The notes beneath the pieces are model-generated. The model searched no databases. It was given only the letters and a program-made list of their open reading frames with translations, and was not told the DNA's origin. This document shows positions 38,871 through 49,737 of a stretch of DNA of 64,000 nucleotides, one piece after another. The stretch spans positions 45,267 through 109,266 of the forward strand of contig JAVTVY010025149.1 in the NCBI GenBank assembly GCA_036873755.1. Reading direction: 5' to 3'. The stretch is from Hanleya hanleyi. Its lineage: Eukaryota > Mollusca > Polyplacophora > Lepidopleurida > Hanleyidae. Every line of letters starts with the position of its first letter. The stretch's first letter is position 1. Both the position numbers and the translations under genes were made by a program.

Positions 38871-39740
38871 TCTAAGAGCTTGAATCACCCCTGGTGGTCC
38901 GAATTCACGATTGTGCACATGTTAAAATTGCTATATCAATTCTTTCTGCAGGTGACACTATTTTGGTGAATACTGATTTCAATGAGTGAAATTTTAGCCT
39001 TGAAATTGTTTTGTGTGCGCCAGCATGTTTGCCTGATTCACCGAAAATCACATTAATCTGATGAATCTCACATGTCTCGCAAGATCACGGCGAGGGTATC
39101 ACTACATATCTATTTCACTGATTTCATCAATCATTTACATTCCAGTTCTATAAATACTTAAATCAACAGCAATAACATCGAATGAAGGCGCTTATGAAGT
39201 TTTTTTTAATAATGTTGCCCAGGGGATATTATCTATTGGTAATGGGAATATATAATGATGTAATCTGGCAAAAAGTCGTACTACCCAACAGGCTGATATA
39301 TACTAACGTCGCTAATTAGTTGTAGATGCACGGGCGTCGTTGTAAACATTACCCCCTTTTTCTTGGAGAGGTTTCATCTATCACGAGAAAAGTGATCAAT
39401 TCCGGGATTTCTAATAGCACAGTAGCTCACACATTTTCATACTTTATGCTCTGGCGTTTAAGTATTTTTAGAACAGCCAAATTGTTCAATTATCTATAAA
39501 CTGGATTTCATGACACTTCTATTTTTTCACTGTAAAATTGACTGAAAAACCGACGCAAATAGACCTATATCTACGTATGTTCCAGAATCACTCACCATTT
39601 TAGTGAAATCCACTGAAAGCCAACTTAGACGGGAGCATCGTGCCAATATCAGTGATCGAAATTTTTTTAACAAAGGAGAGAAAAGTTTACTGTGTATTTC
39701 AACCTTTCATAATAATCTTGGTTGATAATATTTTGAGTAG
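38871..39740. other. Unassigned stretch
   Basis: Nothing recognised. Confidence 0.4.
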
Positions 39741-39910
39741 TGCAATAGAATAGAATGTTTTAATATGCGTACTCAATGGTTATTTTGCGCACGGTTAATG
39801 TGGGAAACTTAAAATTTTCGGGCAAGGGCGCAACATTACCACACTAACCGTGCGTAAAGTAACCATTCAGCACACCTATTAAAATATTATTTCTTAAATA
39901 TACGTGTATT
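39741..39910. mobile_element. Hairpin MITE-like element
   Basis: An imperfect inverted repeat of about 55 bp per arm (about 39,745-39,801 and 39,839-39,896) surrounds a 35-bp loop. The strongest paired blocks are gcgcacggttaatgtgg with its partner ccacactaaccgtgcg, and caatggtta with taaccattc. Arm differences are mostly transitions. No protein is encoded. A short foldback or MITE is the simplest reading. Confidence 0.6.
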
Positions 39911-40689
39911 CTATCCTCCACTGGAGTTTGCAGCTAAAAGACAGATGATAAACATTTAAGACAAGGAAAAAATTTAAGAGAAGAATTTGAAACAGTGGTT
40001 AAATTAGACGACATACTAGACCAATCGAAACCGAAAAGATAATGTTAAAGCAGAAACACGGTATTCTGGTCATATTTTATCCTGTGTGTGTGTGTGGTTC
40101 AATACGAGGATAGTTAAAACGTTGGCCTGATGCCTGTAACGTTTGTTTCTCGGATTCGGAATTGCATGTTACTGGAACATTCAGAGAAATCCTCTGTCGT
40201 TTTTATACCGCTTGCTGAATTTGACGTTTTGTCTGCATATTACGCCAGACCTTAGCCGTTCTCGCTCCACTAATCGAATAATTAATCTTAATTGTTCTCG
40301 GAGATTGATTAACTCTGTTGAAGTGTGTGCAGTTAATCTTCTCCAGATTTTTTTTTGTCACACGTCAGTTTGGAAGACTGATGAGTGGTGAAGCGTTCAG
40401 GGTTATATTACCGAATCTGTGAAACATTGCGGAATTTCCACTGAAGGTGAGCTTCAACACAACGTGCTGAGCTTAACTGGCTTCCAACAGTATCCACATA
40501 TGGTATAGTGCTGCAATCGAGAATGGTAATCAGCCGTTACTTGCGCGTGGAAATTAATATATGAAAAAAGTGAACATACCAAACGTCAGATCAGACATTT
40601 AATATTCCGATATACCGATATGGCAGCTAGCACAAATTCCAAATACGTCAAAAATTGAAATAATAAAACACAAAATATTTTCCTACAAG
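39911..40689. other. Mostly unassigned, with a weak R4 copy
   Basis: 40,375-40,500 resembles R4 (gatgagtggtgaagcg, gagctta, ggcttccaacagtatccac). A TG microsatellite lies at about 40,084-40,096. Confidence 0.4.
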
Positions 40690-40865
40690 AGAGTAACGGT
40701 CACTCGCTTTCAGTCATGTCAGCAAGACATGATGATGTTCTTTTAACAAAATCTTAATCACTGTCCATTATTCTTTATTCAGTTAAATTTCCAAGCGGAG
40801 TATGTATCTCAGTCATGACTTTAGTAAGATTATTCATTTAAACGCCATGGTGATGTAAAACACAT
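40690..40865 (-). repeat. Penelope-like 3' tail copy
   Basis: The complement carries the cgtgac-like core region and the aagacatgatgatg block. The LINE at 40,890 begins directly after it. Confidence 0.6.
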
Positions 40866-40941
40866 GATATCGGAAAGAGTATGAAAATCGTGACCTTGAG
40901 ATGGTGTGGATAGAGGTACATGACTCCTTCAACACCCTACT

Positions 40942-41292
40942 TTGTACCAACCACCTGGAACAACTGTCGATAAATGGCAAATCATATTAGAAAATATTGA
41001 ATCTGTCCTCGATGCCAATCCTGGTAGAAACGTGGTAATTATCGGAGATTTGAACGAAGACCTGTTTGACGACTCCCTGCATCATTTAAAGGACTTAATA
41101 GCCAGCTTTGGATTCAACCAGCTGATCACTGAAGCTACACGACCAGTCTCAAATTCATTATTAGATCCTGTAATATGTAACAAATACCAATTAGTTATTG
41201 ATAGTGGGGTCATTGCGCCTATCTGCAGTGATCACTGTGCCACCTATGTTACCCTAAGATCACGTATTCCGAAGCTATCAAACGTACTGTAA
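40942..41292 (+). pseudogene. LINE endonuclease domain, C-terminal part
   Basis: The frame begins without ATG at a YQPPG block, followed by a W...ILENIESVLDANPG helix and the diagnostic VVIIGDLNEDL strand that carries the catalytic Asp and Asn. It ends in SDHCATYVTL, with the SDH motif holding the catalytic Asp-His pair. So the second half of the endonuclease active site is intact, while the first half is missing or frame-shifted upstream of 40,942. Continuity with the RT frame is lost by a frame shift near 41,270. Confidence 0.8.
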
Positions 41293-42330
41293 GGCACTAC
41301 AATCGCGCTGACTGGTCCGAATTTAATGACATCCTAGCAAACTCAGATTGGAGCCTACCGGTTGGCACACTAACAATCGATGACCTATGTGAGAAAATTT
41401 CTAAAAATATTAAAGATGCATCCATTAAAAGTATTCCCCACAAAATCGTGACTGTCAGACCTGACGACAAACCGTGGATTACGAATAAATTGAAACATGA
41501 AATAAGAATTAGAGGCAAACTGTATAAAAAGTGCCGAACAACGAAAACTGCTTCCGATATTGCGGCATTTAACAAGCATCGTAATTACGTTATCGAACTA
41601 GTTCGATCCGCTAAGAATGACTTCAAGCACAAGATAGCTGAGAAAATTGCAGCTGGTCAAATAGGTTCAAAATATTGGTGGAAACTGGGGAAATCTTTAT
41701 TGAAAGATAATAATTCGACCTTTAACGAAATTCCTCCACTGAAACGTGAAGATGGTACTTTCGCCTACGACAGCAAGGACAAGGCAGATTTATTGAACGA
41801 ATTCTTTACTGACATCACCCTTTTAAACGATTCTAACTCTAAACTGCCACCTTTGACACGTTACACTGAAAATACACTCACTAACCTCGAAGTCTCGGCT
41901 AACGATATATTTGAAATCCTTTCTAATCTTGATGTCACAAAATCTGTTGGTCCAGATCAGATTAGTCCCAGATGTCTTCGAGAAGGCAAAACAATTTTGG
42001 CTCCGGTACTTGCGCGCTTCTTTAACATGTCATTAGCTTCTGGTCTTTTCCCTGACTGCTGGAAATCTGCAAACGTCACACCGATTTTTAAGAAAGGCGA
42101 TAGTTCACTCTGTTCAAATTACCGCCCAATTTCACTTCTAAGCTGTCTTAGTAAAGTTATGGAGCGACTAGTGGCTCATTGTATATATAACTATGTTAAA
42201 CATGACATTTCCCAGCACCAATCTGGGTTTCTTCCTTCGCAATCGACCGTTACACAACTGTTCGAAATATATGACGACATAGTCACAGCCATAGACCAAC
42301 ATAAAGAAATTCAGTTTATTTTTTTGATAT
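41271..42330 (+). pseudogene. LINE ORF2: linker and N-terminal RT
   Basis: One open frame with no own start codon covers the region between endonuclease and RT (DWSEFNDIL, then KPWITNKLKHEIR) and the first RT blocks: SVGPDQISPRCL, FPDCWKSANVTPIFKKGD, NYRPISLLSCLSKVMERL and HQSGFLPSQSTV. The frame is lost at a run of seven T's near 42,321, just before the RT motif A (DISKAFDRVWH), which continues in another frame. The role would be target-primed reverse transcription. Confidence 0.85.
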
Positions 42331-43759
42331 TTCCAAAGCTTTTGATCGAGTTTGGCATTGAGGGTTGATCCAAAAACTCAAACAGTTTGGAATTTCTGGT
42401 AGTATTCTACGGTGGTTGGAGAGTTATTTGTCAAATCGATTTCAGAGAGTAGTGCTAAACGGTAGAGAATCCAGATCCTTTCGTATACACGCTGGAGTTC
42501 CCCAGGGATCTGTACTTGGACCACTTCTTTTCCTGCTCTTTATTAATGACCTTCCACGTGGTATAATCAACAACATACGTTTATTTGCCGATGATACATG
42601 TTTGTACATCATTTCTGACCAACTTAACAATGCGACACCCAGCATTAATCATGATCTAAATTTAATAAGTAATTGGTCCAACACATAGCTAGTTCAGTTT
42701 AATGCTTTCAAACCTATCTCCCTTTTAATTTCAAGGAAAGCCGAACCAACCATTGTTGATATTAACTTTGTTAACAATCCTGTAGTCTCTTCGCTCAATC
42801 ACAAACATCTTGGGCTGACTTTCAATAGCAGGGCGAGCTGGCATAACCATATTGAAAACCTGATTATTACAACTCAACGTAAGTTGTCACTCATGCGAGG
42901 TCTAAAGTACGTCCTAGATAGAAAAAGTCTTGAAATCATGTACAAAAGTTTTATCAGACCATGCATGGAATATGCTGACATCATCTGGGACAATATAGAC
43001 AATATCCATGTAAATAAGTTAGAAAATATTCAAAAAGAATGCCTAAGAATTATTACGGGCCTCACACGCAGTTCCTCGTCTCGGACTTTGTATTCGGAGT
43101 CTGGCTTCGAACAGTTACTTGTCAGAAGACGAATGCATCGACTCCTGATGCTATTTAAAATAGTTCATGATCTTGTCCTTCCAACCCTAAATCGACGACT
43201 CCCACCCTCTACAACGGACAGAAATCCATACAATATTCGCAACACAGGTCAATTCACACACAATTCATATAGATGCCGTACTGAGCTTCTTCGAAATTCT
43301 TTCTTTCTAGCTACTGTTCGAGATTGGAATAGTTTACCTTCTTTTGTACGCAATATGTCGAGCCTTCCCCAATTCAAACGGCACTTCCAAATGCATCAAA
43401 AGCCTACACAACCCCCTTGGAACTATGTTGGTCCTAGGAAACAAAACATACAACTTTGCCGCATCCGTAATGGTTGTAGCAACCTAAAGCGCCACCTGTT
43501 TAATAATCACTTGTCGGATACTACATCATGTGCATGTGGCTTCCGCGATGAGACCGCCAAACATTTCTTGCTTGATTGTCCCTTGTTCACTGTTCCGCGT
43601 CAAAAAATATTTGCAAACTTGTCTACCATCTACAGTAATGTTCATTTAGTCCCATGTCATAATCTTCTTACGGGTGACAAAAATAAAACCGAGCAGGAAA
43701 ATATAAATATACAAATTCACGTTGGCACTTTTATTGAGGAAACAAAAAGAATGGATTAA
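42331..43759 (+). pseudogene. LINE ORF2: RT catalytic half and C-terminal zinc-binding region
   Basis: After motif A, the frame from 42,365 carries LRWLESYLSNR, the GVPQGSVLGPLLFLLFIND block (motif B) and LFADDTCLY, which holds the catalytic Asp pair. A TAG at 42,686-42,688 stands where a Trp codon is expected and is the only stop before 43,757, because the same frame continues through NHKHLGLTF, MYKSFIRPCMEYADIIWD and the thumb region. Near the end, CACGFRDETAKHFLLDC is the LINE C-terminal Cys/His motif. So this half carries one nonsense change and is otherwise intact. Confidence 0.85.
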
Positions 43760-44114
43760 CCTAGACCGCGGCCTCCAACTTGTTCAATTCATATCATCTG
43801 GTGGCTAACTCGCACGGACACTGATCATAGCTGACGACACCCTGTTAGTATGCCTTTTACTTTTGTACTCGTTCTATCAAGCTATTATAATACCGAATTA
43901 TATCACAATAACCGGCAAGCCGCTCATCAAGTATATATACCTACCGTATTACAATGTTTTCTGTAAAGAATAATTGTTATATATGTATTTGGGACCGCAA
44001 CGTTTTCTGTCAAAGCAATTTATTTTAGGAGACACACTAATGAGCTGCGCTCACTGTGCTCCAATTACTTTGTGTAATAAACGTTGTATAAACCAAAACA
44101 CATGATATTCAAAC

Positions 44115-46363
44115 GATATTCGCCTGGTTGAGCAGAATAAGACACAAATTAGACAACGTGTCGCCAGAGATCTCGCACGATACGATCGTATTTCGAGGTC
44201 AGTGTACGATATTTACCACAAAATATTAGAGAATTTAAATGGAGGTGTTTAGCCCTGTTTGACAAGTTTCATCAGTAATATTCTGTAGCGTTAATTAAAA
44301 TCGCCACGGTCAGCGCATGTTCTTGCAAATGCTACCAGGCGAGATATGTATACGCCCTATGTAGTTAATTCTGAAACATTGCTATCCAGAAATGAGGAGT
44401 TAACCGTGTCATATTTTGTAATGATATCTGTTGTAAATTCGACAACAGGGAAGCCCTGTTCATTCTTGTATTAGTAGGCGAATTGGTGAATGAGGAAGAG
44501 CAGGCTCTGTAGTGGTTATCTTTGAGAATTTCTGTAAACACGTTAAAAACAAAAGAACCAATGCACCAATTCAGCCTTTCGGTAATGTATTGGACTATTG
44601 TATAGGCTAGCTATACCATTGGATGATATTTAAATAAAGTGCTAGTAGTTGAAAATCCGTGAATGAGTGCAAAATATTGTCTGTGAATTCCTCCTCGAAA
44701 TTAAGGCGTATTGGCAATATTTACGGGCCGTGGAATTCCAGGATTGTCTAAAACCCGGAAGTAAGAAGATCATGCATCCCTTGTTTCGGTGAAATTTGAA
44801 CATGTCGACACTGTGTTTGCATGCAGACTAGGTGATCATGGATTTATTGCGAATTGAACATGCAATGTCAATGAATTATTGTTCTGGTTTCCTTAAAGTA
44901 GATTTCGTTTATTTAATGATGTTATTTACCATTATGAGGGATAGGGGAATAATTACTTCCTTATAACATACAGGCGTATTCATACACGAAGAGATATAGG
45001 CCTCCCAAAAATGGTGCACAATTTGTATCCATTGAGAATTTCACATGGTTATCGTTAATGAGAAATGCATGCAACTCTATCAACAAAGATACATCCCAAT
45101 GAAGATATATCCTTGCCTACAGTAGAACTGAAGTAAGTCTAATGGCTTCTGATATTGACATACCGGTGGCCAGTTTTATTGAACATCGATAATAATGAAC
45201 TAAAGTGTTCCTGATGAGGAATAGTAATATAGATAGTCCAGAAATCTCACGTAGATTCATGTCTATATGGCATGTGTCCTTCTCTGTCTAGTTATTCCGT
45301 ACGACTTTTTGAGTTTTTAGGTATCCACATGCATTCGACATCTGAATCTGAATAATACCCCCAAAATGATTTACCTGCTCGTGGGTTCTTTTTAACAGAG
45401 TGGACATAATTTTAATGTACAACTTCTGAAACTACCTATAAATCTGGCTTTGTGTGATGTTTTTTGCAGTTTGGGAGTCCAATAATCTTTCGGTATATCT
45501 GTATGAGGGGTAGAAATGCACATACCTCTTTCTTTGTGGAACTGCTTGTGTTTTTTAGATATATCTTCAAAAGTTATTCCAGTGGAAGTCGATACAGAAA
45601 GAGGTGGAATAGCTTCACTCGACTCAACCAGCATTTAGAATTAGTGATATTTACATAGAAATATTATATTATTTGGTCCGTGTCTGCTGATAAATTAACG
45701 AATTTATTTTGGAGGTCGGCATGACTTCTTCCATCATGGTATCTCTCAACGTGCAAGACAGGAATGGTATTTCTGTCGCTGTGGCTGATAGCGTAGACAA
45801 CCTTCCTTTTGGCATGAACCAACCAGTCAGCAAGTACTGTAGTATATACTTTTACTCTCTTCGATCACTGTTAAACTGCACTTAGGAATAACTTTTGGTG
45901 GCCATGAGAATGATATTAATCGGCCGTCTATATTTGGTCCCATGAGTATCTTATTGTCCATATTGCACACTATATCCCGGTTGCCAGTCACAATATGTGT
46001 CGACAACTCACAGCCACAGGCAGCGGAAGTGTATTCGTTCCAGTCATCCTCTGTGATAGCTTTAGAGTAATTAAAAATATTACTTGTTATTCACTTAGTT
46101 TACTGGTAATAAAGAGACGGTGGCTCAGTGAACTTGAAATAATTAGGCACAGCGTTGCCAACCACTGCGCCATGTTTGTTATGGGAATCTGCGGATGTAT
46201 CCAGCCCTTTATCCAAAAAAAAAAGAAGTTTCAAAACTAACCGGCCATGGGGTGTCGCGATTGATTTCACTAGACAAAAATACGATATCTCGTAACATCT
46301 CGTTGGACCTCTTCCGCCACTTAAATTAGAATCCTCATAGGCAGGGAATACACTACTGTACAC
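44115..46363 (-). pseudogene. Penelope-like RT, broken copy
   Basis: Read on the complement from 46,363 down: a KGLD block and NYFKFTEPPSLYYQ (about 46,190-46,100), an ITSNIFNYSKA block (about 46,090-46,050), then at 45,634-45,392 the YWTPKLQKTSHKARFIGSF block that is diagnostic for this RT group. At about 45,080-45,000 the decayed motif B region appears (MDTNCAPFLGGLYLF). A decayed C-terminal end lies at about 44,235-44,115. Several frame shifts and internal deletions make it dead. The element belongs to the same family as 49,738-52,297. Confidence 0.75.
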
Positions 46364-46749
46364 AGGGAATTCAAATCAGTTAAAATCCAGCATGCTTTTG
46401 ATACTGCGTCAACTAAAATCCCGTTCAGGGTCTTGTGAATTTGATGAAACAGTAGAAATACAACGAAAACTGGAAATACAACGAAAGAACTCGCACAGAA
46501 GGGTCCCGTTTAGTGCCTCGATTCTTGGCCTAGATATTGTTCAGCTCGTTCAGTAGAGTTAAATTCGGTCACGTTAACTTGCATAGCCATTTTTACTGGT
46601 TATATCGTAACTGTCGTCGGGAGATTGGGGCCTGCCGATCATGTTTTCTCCGACAGATATAAATGGAGCGGGATAAAAAACGACACTTTTATCATTTCTT
46701 TGAAATATTTGTAATACGATGTTATATAGTGGTTGAGTATAGTATCAGT
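46364..46749. other. Unassigned stretch
   Basis: Probably decayed upstream sequence of the Penelope-like copy; no motif seen. Confidence 0.35.
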
Positions 46750-46840
46750 ATAGGGTTGCACGGCATACTCTGCATGACCAGTGCCCAATGTACTACGATG
46801 GAGTGCCCAATCAACCAATCAACCAACCATAGGGCAAACC
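46750..46840 (+). mobile_element. SINE-like 3' end with CCAATCAA tail
   Basis: Second copy of the block at 37,140-37,250 (gaccagtgcccaatg...gagtgcccaa), followed by an imperfect CAAC/CAAT tail. Confidence 0.45.
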
Positions 46841-47439
46841 ACCAAGAGCAACCTCGTTTCACTGGGTGAATTAAAAATGGAAGCATGCGGTTGGCTGATT
46901 TTCAATACATTGATATATAAGCGCTTTGGGTTGGTCGGTTTTCAATACATTACCATCGAATTTCAGCACAACAAATTTCAAGGCTTATGATTGAAGGATT
47001 TTCAGTGTATTGAAATTACAGTTGTATCTGTTGCTGAGGACATTCGATGACAAGGCCATTATTCTGTGACCACAATTGCTGTGATCACTATATGTTAAAA
47101 TATGCCTTGGTTTATGTCTGCAAAAGTTCAACGGAAACGAATCTTTCTTTAGAAAACAACTTTGCGAATGACTGACTTGATTGGACTGACAAATCAAATT
47201 GAAGTCTTATCTATGACACTTATCTGAGACGAAATCTCCGTCATCACTATTACAGTCTCTACCTTCTCTCCCCTGATTAAGGATACCAATCAAAGTGTTA
47301 TTTCCTTTGTTATATGAAGACGCTGGGGTTATACCTGACTTGGCTGATACGGAGGATAGCGGACCCTTATTATTTCACGCCCAAAGAGAAGTTATACACT
47401 GACACGTGTGTACATACATATTGATCATGTTCGATTTTG
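46841..47439. other. Unassigned stretch
   Basis: A short direct repeat, ggttggctgattttcaatacatt and its near copy, lies at about 46,889-46,952. Otherwise unrecognised. Confidence 0.4.
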
Positions 47440-47715
47440 TCTATCTCCTTTGATTATTTCTGTCTGAGCGGAAATTATTTGATCTGTTTACTTGGTCGGT
47501 CGTTTTATTCATTACGGCTCTGTGTCATATTTCGCAAGCGATATATCACTACTAGGAGCGACATGGCTTCGAAATACCCCCTAGAATCGTAGGGTATTTT
47601 GAGGCAAACCGACTCAATCTTTTAAAAATCAGATTCATGTCAATTTTGAGATTTTCGTGAAGTCTAAATAGACCTGACTGGTCTAACGTGGTATATTCGG
47701 ATCGACATATTCCAA
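47440..47715. repeat. Dispersed repeat R5, weak copy
   Basis: Shares tttctgtctg, the aaaaatcagattcatgtc-like block and the order of blocks with 37,855-38,165. Diverged. Confidence 0.35.
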
Positions 47716-48394
47716 ACTTCAGATGGGATCGTACATCAGATGCCACGAATGGGTTTAAGTCAGTTTACTGGGATATAATATAAAAGAACAAAAAGTGAAA
47801 ATTTGGGTCCCAGCTCCTGGATCATATTTGATATCATTAACATTCTGATTGCTTAATTCTGGAAATTATATCGTGCAACCAATTGCGAATTTCGAAACTG
47901 AGCACCGCCATCGACTAAAATGTACATGTAGTTTAGCAGAGAAACTATATCGCTGCAAATTTGACAAAAAAAAATACAGGCAGGCCAATTTTACTTTACA
48001 TGGCCCACCTCCATATCCGTTGTATTTCCAGAGAATCATTCGTTAAATGCACAGAGGACAAAACATTGAAGAGAAACATCCGTACAAATGTTGATTTCCG
48101 TGATCTGACAGCGGTCGGTTGGCTGATTGATGGTCGAAAGTTCATTCTGGGGCATATAACAGATATCACCACATCCCTCGGTCTACACCAGAATGGCAAA
48201 CCAGATGAACAGGGAATCATATGCCAGTACACCCACGTCCAATTAGACTATGGAAACGTAGGTTAAGGCATTGATAGGATACCTATGTACGCTTTCTGAT
48301 ATGTTTATATATTGATACAAGTAACTGGACATGAACGGAGAGCTGAAGCGTATGGGAAGTTCCAAGTTTTGAATCATGCCAAGGCTGTTTCAAT
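47716..48394. other. Unassigned stretch
   Basis: A 101-codon frame at 47,961-48,266 shows no domain. Confidence 0.4.
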
Positions 48395-49230
48395 CCAAAG
48401 GGTTAGAGTCATGTGTCGAACGTCTTATACGCCCGTCGATAGGCGAGATCATATATTGCGATCACGAGTTTTATCCGTCTGTCCGTCTGTTAACCTTTAC
48501 TTGTCTGTGCGATATCTCCAGTTCTATGTCATGGGTTGGTACCAAACTTTGGATATACCTTACGCATGGCTCAACGAGGAACCCTATTCATTTTTATGTC
48601 AAAGGTCAAATTACAAGCGTCTAGTCCGTCATTCATAATCCAGCCGTCGTCCATCACTGATTGAAAATACAGTAAATCATTGAACTAAAAGTACGGTTCA
48701 GACTCGATCTGGAATGTGATGATGAATAAATCTAAGCTTACTGATTTTACACCTTTGGCAAGTTTGGACGAAGGGTATTGTCGGCCTGGGCCGTCCGTCC
48801 GTCTGTCTGTTCATCTTCTTTGTTAACACAATATCGCTTGAAAGATTATAGACAGACTTTCTAAATTCATATAGCATATTCAACTGGCGATGGGTCAGAA
48901 GTCTAGTGAAGATGACTGACCTTGACCGAATTTATCTAGGTCAAATTTGAATACTGGTTATAGCTTTTGCAGAAATACATCTAGACTCTCTCAATTAATA
49001 GACTCTCCCAATTCATACTACATCTGCAATTGGTGATTGTCTAGAAGCTTTTTTCGTTTTGACTGACCTTGGCCTATGTTTTTCAGGTTAAATTCTAGTT
49101 ATTGCAGTAACTCGAGGGATCATGGCTTGAGATTTCAAAACTATAGTATATGCAACTGGTGATTAATTAGAAGCCTATTCAATTCAAAATCAATTTCTGC
49201 AATATGTTTTAAAGGGTTATAGCTTGGGCG
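48395..49230. repeat. TCCGTCTG-type dispersed repeat with tandem subunits
   Basis: Two segments carry the gtccgtctgt motif, at about 48,476-48,492 and 48,789-48,811. The first is followed by a cgatatctccagttctatgt block, the kind of interspersed repeat common in invertebrate genomes. From 48,860 to about 49,180 a unit of roughly 130-140 bp is repeated about 2.5 times (shared aattcata, caa(c/t)tggtgat, agaag and tgactgaccttg blocks). A short piece of the Penelope-like tail terminus lies at 48,605-48,660 on the - strand. Confidence 0.55.
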
Positions 49231-49589
49231 TGTACGGAAGCCCATAATGTTCTTGTTAGACATTATAAAATACATTTTGTAGCTCAATTTGTCGTATCGA
49301 ATCCCCTATCAAAGTACATGTATTCAAAAGATTGCCCAATAGGAACAGATTGTCACTCTAGCCCACTATTTTATGTAGGCTACAAATAACTGCTTTCAAT
49401 AAAATCCCTTGCCACACAGAATAACGTCTTTGGCATATATACATGTGTACGATACATGAAAGATTCCGTGATTAGGGTGACGAAATAAACATCAGATCTG
49501 ATACTAACCACATCCACTCTAGAAATACGGTATTTCGTTAGACCCTACTAGCATCAAGATACAAACAGGCGTAAATTGAAAGTAATATA
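49231..49589. other. Unassigned stretch
   Basis: Nothing recognised. Confidence 0.4.
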
Positions 49590-49735
49590 TGAACACAAGC
49601 AAGTTTCATGCAAGAGAGGAACGGGTAAACTTTTCTCAATGATACCGACAAAAGATGATGATGTTCTTATCATCAAATCCGTATCACTGTCCAGCATTCC
49701 CCTTTCCAAATGAATGTATAAGCCACATGTTCCCA
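49590..49735 (-). repeat. Penelope-like 3' tail fragment
   Basis: The complement holds the gatgatgttctta-type block and the ttgcatgaaactt-type splice-like block of the tail. It abuts the next, longer copy of the same tail in the same orientation. Confidence 0.6.
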
Positions 49736-49737
49736 AT

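Larger units (their letters stand above)
40890..44097 (+). mobile_element. Nearly complete APE-type LINE
   Basis: This is a 5'-truncated non-LTR retrotransposon running from the endonuclease C-terminal half through the RT and a C-terminal zinc-binding region to a 3' UTR of about 340 bp ending near 44,097. Protein similarity is continuous over about 2.9 kb and is broken by only a few indels and one in-frame stop, so the copy is young. The structure (EN, RT, C-terminal Cys/His, no RNase H) fits the CR1/Jockey/Rex-like group; the exact clade was not determined. It is inserted next to Penelope-like sequence on both sides. Confidence 0.85.
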
